From positions 1 through 38,781 of the forward strand of contig JABSRG010000032.1 of assembly GCA_013215165.1 (NCBI GenBank): a stretch of DNA of 38,781 nt, read 5' to 3'. This DNA is from Opitutales bacterium. Lineage in GTDB: Bacteria; Verrucomicrobiota; Verrucomicrobiia; Opitutales; JABSRG01. Shown one piece after another: positions 25,901 to 34,298 of the stretch; position 1 is the first letter of the stretch; each line of letters opens with the position of its first letter. The notes below the pieces were generated by a model that was not told where the DNA came from, made no database searches, and was given only the letters and a program-made list of their open reading frames with translations. Position numbers and translations under genes: made by a program.

Positions 25901-26067
25901 GGGGACATGTCCCCAACTGCCTTTGTTGTAGTCGTCCCGCTCTGTCGGGGCGCAGACCGTTGCTTCGATCCACACCGTAGGGGACGAGGCGACAGAGCGC
26001 CTCAACTTACAACCACCGGAGCCGAGGAGCGACAACTGGCAAAACTCCCCGTCCTTTCAATTGCCCC
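25901..26067 (+). repeat. R2 structured repeat, copy 2
   Basis: The element begins with a perfect 14-base palindrome GGGGACATGTCCCC (25901-25914). It has an outer stem GTTGTA (25925) / TACAAC (26008). Hairpin 1 is CGTCCCG-CTCTGT-CGGGGCG (25933-25952) and hairpin 2 is GAGGCG-ACAGAG-CGCCTC (25986-26003). The loops CTCTGT and ACAGAG are exact complements. Identity to copy 1 is high at both hairpins and in GACCGTTGCTTCGATCC-like linker sequence. It lies just upstream of infA. Confidence 0.85.
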
Positions 26068-26139
26068 CCCGATGACTGCTCGTGGTGCTTCACGGCTTGA
26101 CTCGAAGGTCATTATTTGAACTTTTTGTCGTTTTTACTT

Positions 26140-26433
26140 ATGGCGCGAGAAGAGAACGAACAGTATGTAGAAGTCGAAGGGAAGATCGTCTCGGTTCTTC
26201 CGGGAACGATGTTCCGAGTGGAGCTGGAAAACGGCCATCAAGTGCTCGCACACATTTCTGGTAAGTTGCGCAAGAATTTTATCAAGATCACCACGGGCGA
26301 TATTGTGAAGATGGAGATGACACCGTCTGATATCAACAAGGCTCGTATCGTCTACCGCCAGAAGAATGCACGCGTGAACCGAAATGCACCGATTCGCAGT
26401 TATGGCCCAAGAAACCGCGGCAGGAAGAAGTAG
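26140..26433 (+). CDS. infA: Translation initiation factor IF-1 with basic C-terminal extension
   Basis: IF-1 binds the 30S A site during initiation. The OB-fold is clear: [59 protein letters not shown]. The protein has 97 residues against about 72 in E. coli. The extra ~22 residues after VYRQ are basic ([18 protein letters not shown]) and could touch rRNA. The ATG at 26140 gives the usual MAREEN start. It is followed by a strong intrinsic terminator. Confidence 0.95.
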   Translation: MAREENEQYVEVEGKIVSVLPGTMFRVELENGHQVLAHISGKLRKNFIKITTGDIVKMEMTPSDINKARIVYRQKNARVNRNAPIRSYGPRNRGRKK

Positions 26434-26468
26434 GCTGTGCCGCAGATCGCTTGCATTTATTAAAAATC

Positions 26469-26500
26469 AGGCTTTCGGACTGGACCGAGGGCCTTTTTTT
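26469..26500 (+). terminator. Intrinsic terminator after infA
   Basis: The stem AGGCTTTCGG (26469-26478) pairs with CCGAGGGCCT (26485-26494) through ten pairs including two G-T pairs, with a six-base loop, followed by a run of seven T. Confidence 0.9.
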
Positions 26501-26546
26501 ATGCCTTGTTTAGCACTAAACCCAAAAAACCTAACTTAAGAAAACC

Positions 26547-27503
26547 ATGTCACTCCTCGCTCAAAATATTCTCGCGACTGTTGGGAATACACCCCTGGTA
26601 AAGTTGAACCGCATCGTTGAAGGCATCGATGCCAACATCTATGTTAAATGCGAATTCTTCAATCCGCTGAACTCGGTGAAGGACCGTATCGGTGTAGCTA
26701 TGATTGAGGCAGCTGAAAAAGCTGGTTTACTCAAACCCGATTCAGTTGTGATTGAGCCTACGTCGGGAAACACCGGAATCGCGCTCGCATTTGTATGTGC
26801 GGCTAAAGGTTATCGGCTTATCTTGACGATGCCAGAAACGATGTCGATCGAGCGTCGTGTATTGTTTCGAATGCTGGGTGCTCAGGTAGTCTTGACACCG
26901 GGACCGAAGGGGATGCCCGGTGCCATCGCTCGCGCTGAAGAGCTCCTAGAGGAAAATGGCGACAAAGCTTTCATGCCCCAACAATTTGAAAATCCTGCTA
27001 ACCCCGAGATTCACCGCAAAACAACGGCGGAAGAGATCTGGACGGCAACCGAAGGAAAGATTGATGCCTTCGTCGCTGGTGTGGGAACCGGTGGCACCAT
27101 CACGGGAGTTTCCGAGGTTATCAAAAGCCGCAAGGAAATTAAGACTGTTGCGGTGGAGCCGGAAAATAGCCCAGTGATTTCCGGTGGCCAGCCTGGTCCC
27201 CATAAGATTCAAGGGATAGGCGCGGGATTTGTTCCTGGGAACTGTAACACTAACATCATCGACGATGTAATTCGCGTTGACAATGACAGTGCCTTCGAGA
27301 CAGCTCGAAAATTGGCCCTTTTGGACGGTATCGCGGGCGGTATTTCAACAGGAGCTAATGTCTTTGCTGCTATGGAGCTAGCTAAGCAACCCGGTATGGC
27401 TGGAAAAAATATCGTCACTGTAGCCTGTTCTTGCACCGAGCGTTATCTCTCGACGGCGTTGGCTGAGCAAGTGCGTGCTGAGGTCGCTACCGCGACAGCC
27501 TAG
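26547..27503 (+). CDS. cysK: Cysteine synthase (O-acetylserine sulfhydrylase)
   Basis: This 318-residue PLP enzyme makes cysteine from O-acetylserine and sulphide. The PLP lysine is K45 in [11 protein letters not shown], the substrate loop is [13 protein letters not shown], and the phosphate-binding loop is [11 protein letters not shown]. The C-terminal [12 protein letters not shown] is also conserved. No signs of a CBS domain. It stands alone between two terminators. Confidence 0.95.
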   Translation: MSLLAQNILATVGNTPLVKLNRIVEGIDANIYVKCEFFNPLNSVKDRIGVAMIEAAEKAGLLKPDSVVIEPTSGNTGIALAFVCAAKGYRLILTMPETMSIERRVLFRMLGAQVVLTPGPKGMPGAIARAEELLEENGDKAFMPQQFENPANPEIHRKTTAEEIWTATEGKIDAFVAGVGTGGTITGVSEVIKSRKEIKTVAVEPENSPVISGGQPGPHKIQGIGAGFVPGNCNTNIIDDVIRVDNDSAFETARKLALLDGIAGGISTGANVFAAMELAKQPGMAGKNIVTVACSCTERYLSTALAEQVRAEVATATA

Positions 27504-27530
27504 TCGATTAAATAGGCAAAAAATTTCGGA

Positions 27531-27559
27531 AAGCACTCGGTATTTTCCGGGTGCTTTTT
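27531..27559 (+). terminator. Intrinsic terminator after cysK
   Basis: AAGCACTCGG (27531-27540) pairs with CCGGGTGCTT (27547-27556) with one G-T pair and a TATTTT loop, followed by a T-tract. Confidence 0.92.
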
Positions 27560-27647
27560 CTTTGCTACTCCCTCCGATGGGACGTGTTAATATTTTTTAA
27601 ATCGCGTCGAAAAAGACTACCCCGTTCGAGTAATTCTATCCCACCTC

Positions 27648-28334
27648 ATGAAGATCTTCTGCTTGATTCTGATCACCTCGATCCTGTCGACCCACGTGAT
27701 TCATGCACGTATCGGCGACTCTAAATCTGCTCTCAAATCCCGTCTTACTTCCAAGGGAGGTGGCCTGTTAGTAGATGATAAGGTAGACGGCCCGATACAA
27801 CGGTCCCCACTTGGCAAAACGTTGAATGCATTGCTGAGAGCAGATGGAGTGGGAGGCTCCATCGCGGTAGCCAGTTATTGGAAATCTGCTGATGGAAAGC
27901 GCGTGAACACCAATACATTGAAGAACCCCGCAAGTTTCAACGGTTGGCATTACCATGCGATTTTCCTTCGCGGGACTGTCGTGGCCGAATCACACTCCCG
28001 GATCGTCAATAACGGGAATACAAACATCAATAGCTTCGAGATGGATGGCCTTCTTGTCGTCAATCGTGGCGGTGCGACCTGGCAGCGTTTGAATAACATG
28101 CGGACACCCGATGGGACCGAAATCGTGGCAGATGGTCGCTATCAATATGCTCTAGATAACCAATCCGTTCTCGCTCGACTGGGGGATGGACGGCCTAGCT
28201 CTACGCGGCGCGATTCAGCTCTCTTCATCCGTAAGGAACTGGTTGATATTCTGGTGAAATTCGATTCCGAGGCCCAAGAGGAGAGACGGGAAGAGCAGAA
28301 GTCGACTGTAGCGACCAGCCTGAGTGGATTTTAA
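27648..28334 (+). CDS. Secreted hypothetical protein
   Basis: This 228-residue protein has a signal peptide (MKIFCLILITSILSTHVIHA, then RIGDS). The mature part contains GWHYHAIFLRGTVVAES and ends in a charged helix (DSEAQEERREEQKS). It does not match a family I can name. Location is likely periplasmic. It is seven bases upstream of the SRPBCC-SDR frame if that gene uses the TTG start, so the two may form an operon. Confidence 0.78.
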   Translation: MKIFCLILITSILSTHVIHARIGDSKSALKSRLTSKGGGLLVDDKVDGPIQRSPLGKTLNALLRADGVGGSIAVASYWKSADGKRVNTNTLKNPASFNGWHYHAIFLRGTVVAESHSRIVNNGNTNINSFEMDGLLVVNRGGATWQRLNNMRTPDGTEIVADGRYQYALDNQSVLARLGDGRPSSTRRDSALFIRKELVDILVKFDSEAQEERREEQKSTVATSLSGF

Positions 28335-28358
28335 CGGTGTTTGCGTGTAGACTTGAGC

Positions 28359-29732
28359 GTGAAATTTGAACGGTCTATTGAGCTTCCCGTCTCTGCTGAG
28401 ACCGCCTTTGCATGGCATGAGCGCCCCGGGGCCTTTATTCGTCTGCGCCCTCCTTGGCAGCAAACGCACCTGTTGGCGCACAAGGGTGGCATTAAGCGAG
28501 GAGCATGTGTCAGCATCGAGACGAAGCTAGGCCCCTTAGAACAGCGCTGGGAGATTGAGCATGGTGAATTCGAGCAGGGACGACTCTTTACCGATCGCCT
28601 TTTGGAAGGTCCGTTTAAATCTTGGCAGCACCGGCATGTATTTGAGCCGATTAGCGAAAAGCTCTCAACACTGCATGACCGGCTCGAAATCGAGGCTCCA
28701 CTAGGTGCAATAGGAAGGCTGGGCGAGCCGTTCTTACGCGATTTGCTGAGCCGAGTCTTTGCGTACCGTCATCGTCTGACACTAGAGGACCTCATGCGCG
28801 GTCAGGCATGGGGCAAAGCAATAACAAATGGAACCGTGCTGATTGCTGGAATCACGGGGACCATTGGTCAAGCATTGGCCGGGTATCTACAGACGCGTGG
28901 TTATCGCGTAGCTGGTTTGTCGCGGTCTGGTAAAAGTCCATGGCCGGGACTCGATATGTATGATTGGGATCCTGCTGAGGGTCGGGTCGCTCAAGATTTA
29001 CCTAATGATGTGGCGGTGGTGATCAATCTGGCTGGTGAGTCTATCATAGGTCGTTGGACCACAGAGAAGCGTCGCCGTATTATAGAATCACGGACACGGC
29101 CCATTGAAGTCTTGTCGGCGTTCATGAAAGATCGAGGTATCGAGCCAGATCTTTGGATCAATGCCTCGGGGGTAGGTTATTATGGACCCCGCGGTGAATC
29201 CGTTTTTGGAGAGGAATCGCCCTTGGGGAGCGGGTTTTTAGCTGAAGTATGCCGAGACTGGGAAGCCGCGGCCATGACAAACGACGTGGCGAAGCGGACG
29301 ATCGCTGGGCGATTTGGCGTTGTCATGTCTGCGGCAGGTGGAGCGCTCAAGCAGATGCTACCCGCTTTCAATGTGGGCGCGGGAGGGCCGCTGGGCAATA
29401 AGGCAGCCTACATGCCTTGGATTACTCTATTGGACCTCGTTTATGCCCTAGAACACTGCATGCAGCACCCTGAGATTTCCGGTCCTGTTAACTTTACTGC
29501 TCCAGGTGCGGTCACTCAGGCCGGCTTTGCTCGTGCACTCGGAAAGGCGGTCAAACGTCCGGCATTCCTGCCCACACCCGCTGCACCCTTGAAACTGGTA
29601 TTCGGGGACATGGCTACGGAGACCCTCCTTATCGATCAACAAGTGGAGCCGTCGGTTCTTAAGCAAACAGGTTTCCGCTGGAGCTTTCCAGAAATCGAAG
29701 ACGCGCTTAAGTTTGAGTTGGGTCGTTTGTAA
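28359..29732 (+). CDS. SRPBCC-TIGR01777 NAD-dependent epimerase fusion
   Basis: This ~457-residue protein has an N-terminal SRPBCC (START-like) ligand-binding domain (~1-150, FERSIELPVSAETAFAWHER) fused to a TIGR01777/YfcH-type extended SDR domain. The NAD(P) site is TVLIAGITGTIGQALAGYL, and VINLAGESIIGRWT and INASGVGYYGPRGE are family hallmarks, with YYG near the catalytic Tyr. The C-terminal DUF1731 part (FLPTPAAPLKLVFGDMATET) is present. Substrate unknown. No ATG is available; GTG at 28359 or TTG at 28341 are the candidate starts. The 3' end overlaps the opposite-strand GNAT gene by 26 bases. Confidence 0.88.
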   Translation: MKFERSIELPVSAETAFAWHERPGAFIRLRPPWQQTHLLAHKGGIKRGACVSIETKLGPLEQRWEIEHGEFEQGRLFTDRLLEGPFKSWQHRHVFEPISEKLSTLHDRLEIEAPLGAIGRLGEPFLRDLLSRVFAYRHRLTLEDLMRGQAWGKAITNGTVLIAGITGTIGQALAGYLQTRGYRVAGLSRSGKSPWPGLDMYDWDPAEGRVAQDLPNDVAVVINLAGESIIGRWTTEKRRRIIESRTRPIEVLSAFMKDRGIEPDLWINASGVGYYGPRGESVFGEESPLGSGFLAEVCRDWEAAAMTNDVAKRTIAGRFGVVMSAAGGALKQMLPAFNVGAGGPLGNKAAYMPWITLLDLVYALEHCMQHPEISGPVNFTAPGAVTQAGFARALGKAVKRPAFLPTPAAPLKLVFGDMATETLLIDQQVEPSVLKQTGFRWSFPEIEDALKFELGRL

Positions 29733-30150
29733 GGAATTTCCTCAGTCCAATGCGTTCATGGTCCTTCGGGAAGTTGGGGAATCGCGTGAATTCCTCGAAG
29801 CCCAAGTGATTATAGAAGTCAGCAGCTTGCCAGCTCTGAGTCCATAACCAGATACCTTGGAGACTGTGTGTTGCGGCATAATTTTCCGCCGAATGCATAA
29901 GGGCTCTGCCCAGGCCTTTGCCTCGATTGCTGGGACATACCCAAAGCTCATCGAGATACAGCCAGTCCCAAAGAACCTTTGCTGTCAGCGCGGCCCTGAG
30001 CTCGTCTTCGTCGTCCTTCCCAATCCACTTAATGAATGTTTCACTATAAGTGGGTGCGTGTTGTTCTTCGGAGAGCTTGGTAAATCCTGTGGTGACCACG
30101 GATTGCTCTGACTCAGAAAGGGTGCCGGGGAGATACTGAATATTGATCAT
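29707..30150 (-). CDS. GNAT family N-acetyltransferase
   Basis: This 147-residue GNAT has the acetyl-CoA loop as CPSNRGKGLGRALMHSAE (~92-109) and a following FYNHLGFEEF. It is a soluble enzyme whose substrate is unknown. It is the downstream member of a pair of same-strand GNAT genes with only ~55 bases between them, so they may be co-transcribed. Confidence 0.88.
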   Translation of the reverse strand: MINIQYLPGTLSESEQSVVTTGFTKLSEEQHAPTYSETFIKWIGKDDEDELRAALTAKVLWDWLYLDELWVCPSNRGKGLGRALMHSAENYAATHSLQGIWLWTQSWQAADFYNHLGFEEFTRFPNFPKDHERIGLRKFLTNDPTQT

Positions 30151-30205
30151 AAGTGGGCTACGACTATGGAATCATAAACTAAGCGGGTTGCGTCCCTATT
30201 TTTTG

Positions 30206-30640
30206 CTAGCAGCGTTTTCGCATATACTGATCGCGATCGAGCTTCCAGTCTTTCCAGCCGAGGCGCCGGTAAAAGCCGACGGCGCGAACGGATTCGTCAG
30301 GATCCGTCGTGAGCCAGATTTCTTTCCAGCCCTCTGACCAGAGCCAGTCCTCAACGAGTGCCATGAGCTTTCGGCCCACGCCTCTACCCTCATACTCCTG
30401 CAGCACAGCTATTACCCACATCTCACCCGTAAGTTTATTTCCCATGGTGAAGCCGACAACCATTCCATCGATTTCGCACAACCAGCCCCGATGCGAACCA
30501 CATTCTAGCATCGCACGGACAGATTCATGTGTGATTCCGAGCGCACTCATTTGTTTTGCGCCTTGATTGTTGTGCCAAGTAGCAATCCGCACCCGAAATA
30601 GCTCCGGTATGTCCTGAGCGGTGATCTCTCCAAAATTCAT
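30206..30640 (-). CDS. GNAT family N-acetyltransferase
   Basis: This ~144-residue GNAT has the site EYEGRGVGRKLMALVEDWL and the terminal VGFYRRLGWKDW. The ATG at 30640 (MNFGEITAQDIPELFRVRIA) is the natural GNAT start; a longer frame to 30709 adds 23 residues without family character. Substrate unknown. It is not a close copy of the neighbouring GNAT. Confidence 0.87.
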   Translation of the reverse strand: MNFGEITAQDIPELFRVRIATWHNNQGAKQMSALGITHESVRAMLECGSHRGWLCEIDGMVVGFTMGNKLTGEMWVIAVLQEYEGRGVGRKLMALVEDWLWSEGWKEIWLTTDPDESVRAVGFYRRLGWKDWKLDRDQYMRKRC

Positions 30641-31022
30641 AGTTTTGAGAAATATCGCCGTTCCGAATGCGTCGAAATCTTTTCTTTGTATTAGCGCATA
30701 ACAATTCAACCACTCTTTCGGGGGCGGCGCAGCGCCGCACTTGTGTGCCGTCTATGACTAGAGAGACACACTTTGATGTGACCCATAGCCTAATTAAAAT
30801 CAGACAATCCAAACAACTGAATGTATGCAGAGCACTCTACGGCGGTGTGTCGCTGTTTTTGGACGGAGAACAAAATGACCAATATAGCACTAATGCATGA
30901 TCCGGTTCTGCACTATGCCGACGCGCTCCACGTCCCCTCAATTAGACCCTGACAATTGAATTTTGTGAAAAACCTATTGACCCAAGCTGGCAGCTAGTGC
31001 TCTATCCACCCTTTCGCTTTTT
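30641..31022. other. Gene-free interval before tRNA-Gly
   Basis: No convincing gene is seen. The interval holds a GC palindrome GCGGCGCAGCGCCGC at 30724-30738, which could form a hairpin. A promoter-like TTGACC (30977-30982) with TCTATC 18 bases on fits transcription of the tRNA gene. Confidence 0.5.
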
Positions 31023-31098
31023 GCGGGTGTAGCTCAGTTGGTAGAGCGCAACCTTGCCAAGGTTGAGGTCGCGGGTTCGAGCCTCGTCACCCGCTCCA
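31023..31098 (+). tRNA. tRNA-Gly (anticodon GCC)
   Basis: Cloverleaf elements are all visible. The acceptor GCGGGTG pairs with CACCCGC, the D-arm is AGCTCAGTTGGTAGAGC, the anticodon stem-loop is CAACC-TTGCCAA-GGTTG with anticodon GCC, and the T-arm is GCGGG-TTCGAGC-CTCGT (loosely paired). The CCA end is encoded (31096-31098). Confidence 0.95.
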
Positions 31099-31113
31099 TT
31101 TTTTGGAGTGTTC

Positions 31114-31770
31114 ATGCACACAGATAACTTGTTTGAATTCCCTGAGTCTCTAGAAGAGTTCAGGGATTTTTTTATGCCTACAGACCAGCCGTGGCTATGG
31201 GTCAGTCAAATCCGTGTGGCCTTGGCCAAAGTACTTGCGAATTGTAGGCCGGCGCTTCCAGACGTGCCAGCGGGTCTTCATGTGGAGGGTCCCGTCTATC
31301 TTCATCCTTCTGTGAAGCTGCCACCATATGGTAGCGTTCAAGGGCCTGCGTGGATCGGTCCCAACAGCGAGCTTAGGCCGGGCGTATTTATCCGTGGGAA
31401 TGTAATCACTGGAGCGGGTTGCGTCTTGGGCAATAGCTGCGAGTTCAAGAATTGCCTGCTTATGAACGGGGTCCAGGTGCCCCATTTTAGTTACGTGGGT
31501 GATTCAATTCTAGGGAATCAAGCTCACCTCGGTGCTGGAGCGATTTTGTCCAACTTCCGCATGGATGGTGGCAATATTGGTGTCCGTGATGCCGTCGGTG
31601 AGAAAATCGACACCGGTATGCGTAAATTGGGAGCCATACTGGGGGACCGCGCCCAACTCGGCTGTAACGCTGTCGCCCAGCCCGGATCGATTTTAGGAAA
31701 GGAAGCGGTAGTCCTCACCGGCGTAGTTCACAAGGGCTATCTGGCTAAAGGGCATTGGCGTGTCGAGTGA
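31114..31770 (+). CDS. Left-handed beta-helix (hexapeptide-repeat) acyl/nucleotidyltransferase-like protein
   Basis: This 218-residue protein has an N-terminal helical part (~1-50) followed by hexapeptide repeats (EGPVYLHPSVKLPPYGSV; PAWIGPNSELRPGVFIRGNV; AHLGAGAILSNFRMDGGNIG). The pattern resembles the C-terminal LbH half of GlmU-type sugar-1-phosphate nucleotidyltransferases, here without the nucleotidyltransferase domain. A role in sugar or cell-envelope acyl transfer is inferred only. I chose the ATG at 31114; a longer frame runs back into the tRNA gene. Confidence 0.85.
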   Translation: MHTDNLFEFPESLEEFRDFFMPTDQPWLWVSQIRVALAKVLANCRPALPDVPAGLHVEGPVYLHPSVKLPPYGSVQGPAWIGPNSELRPGVFIRGNVITGAGCVLGNSCEFKNCLLMNGVQVPHFSYVGDSILGNQAHLGAGAILSNFRMDGGNIGVRDAVGEKIDTGMRKLGAILGDRAQLGCNAVAQPGSILGKEAVVLTGVVHKGYLAKGHWRVE

Positions 31771-31843
31771 GCTGTTCTAGAGATATGGACACTTCAGCAA
31801 AACTTACCTATCTCTTTTAATTCTCCCCTCCCCTCATCGGTAG

Positions 31844-31933
31844 GGCTGGATCGCCGAGACGGCCGCGGTTGTGGCTCTGGATGATCCCGAGATGTATCAA
31901 AAAAGAATAGATTGGATTTTGACCCGCTGTTAA
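31844..31933 (+). pseudogene. Possible C-terminal gene remnant
   Basis: A 29-codon frame after an in-frame TAG encodes WIAETAAVVALDDPEMYQ and then KRIDWILTRC before TAA at 31931. It looks like the tail of an enzyme (weakly like the end of PurE-type proteins), but has no start. It meets the convergent ligase gene end to end. Confidence 0.25.
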
Positions 31934-33663
31934 TTCATCTGCCGAACGACCTCAGTACCTTCCAGCAAACGTTCGACCTCTTCTAAGGTCGTAGCATCTT
32001 GAGGTGTCTTATCGGTTCGCCAGCGGGCGATGCGTGGAAAGCGGAAGGCGATGCCTGATTTATGTCGCGATGAACGCTGGAGACCTTCAAAAGCTATCTC
32101 AAACACCAGTTCAGGTTCAACCATGCGGATAGGGCCGCGGCGCGCGGTGGTGTGCGATTTAATCCATGTATCGACGGCACGGAATTCTTTGTCGGTTAGC
32201 CCGGAGTAGGCCTTGGTGATGGGGACGATTTCGTCTCCGTGCCAGACGCCAAAGGTAAAATCTGTGTAGAGGCCAGCGCGACGCCCATGGCCGGCCTGAG
32301 CGTTGAGCATGACGCAGTCAATCGTGTATGGATCGATCTTCCACTTCCACCAATCGCCGCGGATACGGCCCTGTTTATAGGGGGCATCTTTGCGTTTCAG
32401 AATGAAGCCTTCGACGCCGAACTCTCGGCTCTGTGCCTGAAGTTCTTGCGCCGCATCCCAGGATGTGACCCCCACAGGATTTGATAGGCGCAGTGCTGGG
32501 CAAATCTCGGACATAGAATCTGAGATCGATTCAAAAAAATCCAACTGTTCGCCCGCTCCACCCACATCTCGCGGCGGCTCCCAGGTATTGAGCAAAGTTT
32601 CTAAAAGAGCATGGCGTTCGGTGTGAGGTTGGATGCGCACGTCTTCGCCCGAATGCTCCAGTAGGTCGTAGGCGAGGAAGCAAGTCGGCAACTTCGTTCG
32701 GATAGCGTCGCTGATCTGCTTACGCCCAATCCGCTTTTGGAGGTCCGCGAAGGGATGAAGTCCCTTTTGGCTCCATACCAGAATTTCACCATCGATTACC
32801 GTTCCTTCTGGGAGTGAATGAGCTGCCTCGATGATTTCTGGGAAACTGTCGTTGATCATTTCCTCACCCCGGGACCACAGAATGATCGTGTCGTGTCGCC
32901 GGATGAGCTGAGCGCGAATACCGTCCCATTTCCACTCGAGGGCCCAGTCTTCGATGCTTCCCAAATCGCGTAGTCGGTCGGACCAATCCATCTCTTGTTG
33001 GCCATCGCGCGGCACGGAGCGTTCCTCAATAGGGCTAGCAAGATAAAACGGATAGGGGCGCGCTGGGTCGTTGGATGCATCCTCGGACGCGAGTCCATGC
33101 CAGAATGCTTCTGTAGGTTCCCAGTGCCCCATAAGGCGATGGGCCACCTGAGTGGGCTCTAGGTCTAGAGCTTGGGCCACCGCCTTTTCGACTGTCGTTC
33201 GGCTCACTCCGACGCGCAGGCCGCCAGTCATGAGCTTGTTAAATACAAAGCGCGCATCGGAGTCATGGGTCTGCCAGAAGCTTACAATGGCTTGGCGGCG
33301 TGAAGCGTCGTCGCGTGCGGCGAGCGGCATGAGCAGATTTTCGACAACCGTGGTAAGTGAATCGTCCGTCGCGCTATCCAACTCATTTGTTGGGAGTAGC
33401 AGTGCCAGAGTTTCAGCCAAATCGCCCGCGGTTTCATAACACCGCTCGATGAGCCAGCTGGGCAGTCCAGAAATATCAGCAGCCCAGGCGCGCAGTTGGC
33501 TAGACTTGGCGATCGCCGGTAGTTTCTTGCCCGACAGGAAGTAGAGCCCCCAAGCCGCATCCGCTGCTGGGCTTTCAAGAAAGAAAGCTGTAAGTGCCTC
33601 TGTTTTATCCTTAGATTTGTTGGACCGGTCCAGGGCTAGGAAAAGCTCAACAAAACGCTGCAT
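31930..33663 (-). CDS. ATP-dependent DNA ligase
   Basis: This 577-residue ligase has an N-terminal DNA-binding domain (~1-200), an adenylation domain with motif I EWKWDGIRAQL (K245 forms the AMP adduct), motif III DGEILVW, motif IV EGFILKRKDAPY, motif V WWKWKIDPY, and a C-terminal OB domain. Bacteria use NAD-dependent LigA for replication; this type is usually accessory, in repair. In several bacteria such genes are grouped with a nuclease and a helicase; those partners are not here. The PIN toxin gene ends three bases upstream of its start. Confidence 0.93.
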   Translation of the reverse strand: MQRFVELFLALDRSNKSKDKTEALTAFFLESPAADAAWGLYFLSGKKLPAIAKSSQLRAWAADISGLPSWLIERCYETAGDLAETLALLLPTNELDSATDDSLTTVVENLLMPLAARDDASRRQAIVSFWQTHDSDARFVFNKLMTGGLRVGVSRTTVEKAVAQALDLEPTQVAHRLMGHWEPTEAFWHGLASEDASNDPARPYPFYLASPIEERSVPRDGQQEMDWSDRLRDLGSIEDWALEWKWDGIRAQLIRRHDTIILWSRGEEMINDSFPEIIEAAHSLPEGTVIDGEILVWSQKGLHPFADLQKRIGRKQISDAIRTKLPTCFLAYDLLEHSGEDVRIQPHTERHALLETLLNTWEPPRDVGGAGEQLDFFESISDSMSEICPALRLSNPVGVTSWDAAQELQAQSREFGVEGFILKRKDAPYKQGRIRGDWWKWKIDPYTIDCVMLNAQAGHGRRAGLYTDFTFGVWHGDEIVPITKAYSGLTDKEFRAVDTWIKSHTTARRGPIRMVEPELVFEIAFEGLQRSSRHKSGIAFRFPRIARWRTDKTPQDATTLEEVERLLEGTEVVRQMN

Positions 33664-33665
33664 GT

Positions 33666-34055
33666 TTATTCAGGTTTGATCGCGATGTCTGGGCAGCTTC
33701 GAAGTACTTTTCGATCAAAAGTGTATAGCTTGAGCTCAAAATCACGCGCCAATGCGATGAATTGGGAGTCGTAAGCAGAACAGTTTGTTTGTGTCGCGAC
33801 TCGTAGTGTTTTTTCTGGAGCCACGGTGTGCGTATTTTCCTTCATGAGTGCTAGAGCATCCTCGAGGATTTCCATACAATCTGAAGATTCCAATTGGCCA
33901 TGCCTTTCGTTTTGGACGAGGATACTCAGCATCTCGTGAATCCAGAGATCAGGGGCGATCCATTCATCATCAGTCGATCGCAACCTCTCTACTGCTTCGG
34001 TATATTTGCAGGGTAATATCAGATAGGCGATTACGTTAGTATCGACGACGATCAT
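33666..34055 (-). CDS. PIN-domain toxin of a FitAB/VapBC-like module
   Basis: This 129-residue PIN protein has acidic residues D5 (VVDTNVIAY), E41 (IHEMLSIL), D96 (SAYDSQFIALA) and D114 (TFDRKVL). It belongs to a different PIN branch from the two vapC genes at 18.5 and 21.0 kb. The antitoxin gene overlaps its start by four bases. The DNA ligase gene follows directly. Confidence 0.9.
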   Translation of the reverse strand: MIVVDTNVIAYLILPCKYTEAVERLRSTDDEWIAPDLWIHEMLSILVQNERHGQLESSDCMEILEDALALMKENTHTVAPEKTLRVATQTNCSAYDSQFIALARDFELKLYTFDRKVLRSCPDIAIKPE

Positions 34056-34288
34056 TTCCTTCCCTGCGCTTTCGCTTTTTCAATGAAAGCTTCATCGAGC
34101 AATACCGGGAGCCTATCTCGCCTTTCTCGAATACGCTGAAGGAGTTTAGAATTCTGATTGCTTGGGACACTCAACTGTTCCTGTAGCAACATGATAGCAG
34201 TACGGTTCATGCTGCGCCCATCTTTCTGAGCAAATTTCTTTAGCTGGTCGTGCAGATCTTCGGGGACATTTTTGAGAGTGATGTTCAC
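34052..34288 (-). CDS. RHH (FitA/Arc-like) antitoxin
   Basis: This ~78-residue antitoxin has an N-terminal ribbon-helix-helix (NITLKNVPEDLHDQLKKFAQ, then DGRSMNRTAIMLLQEQL) and a C-terminal toxin-binding arm (RERRDRLPVLLDEAFIEKAK). I chose the GTG at 34288, which gives exactly the RHH start; the frame stays open far into hemL but that extension has no antitoxin character. Predicted to bind its own promoter with the PIN toxin. Confidence 0.85.
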   Translation of the reverse strand: MNITLKNVPEDLHDQLKKFAQKDGRSMNRTAIMLLQEQLSVPSNQNSKLLQRIRERRDRLPVLLDEAFIEKAKAQGRK

Positions 34289-34298
34289 AAGCACCAAA

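Noticed and set aside
21839-26067. R2 as a retron or CRISPR element
   Set aside because: No reverse transcriptase, cas gene or repeat-spacer array is present, and the two copies are 4 kb apart.
25907-26119. 70-codon + strand frame through R2
   Set aside because: It is the translation of hairpin DNA, rich in Arg and Thr, and the frame is not kept in R2 copy 1.
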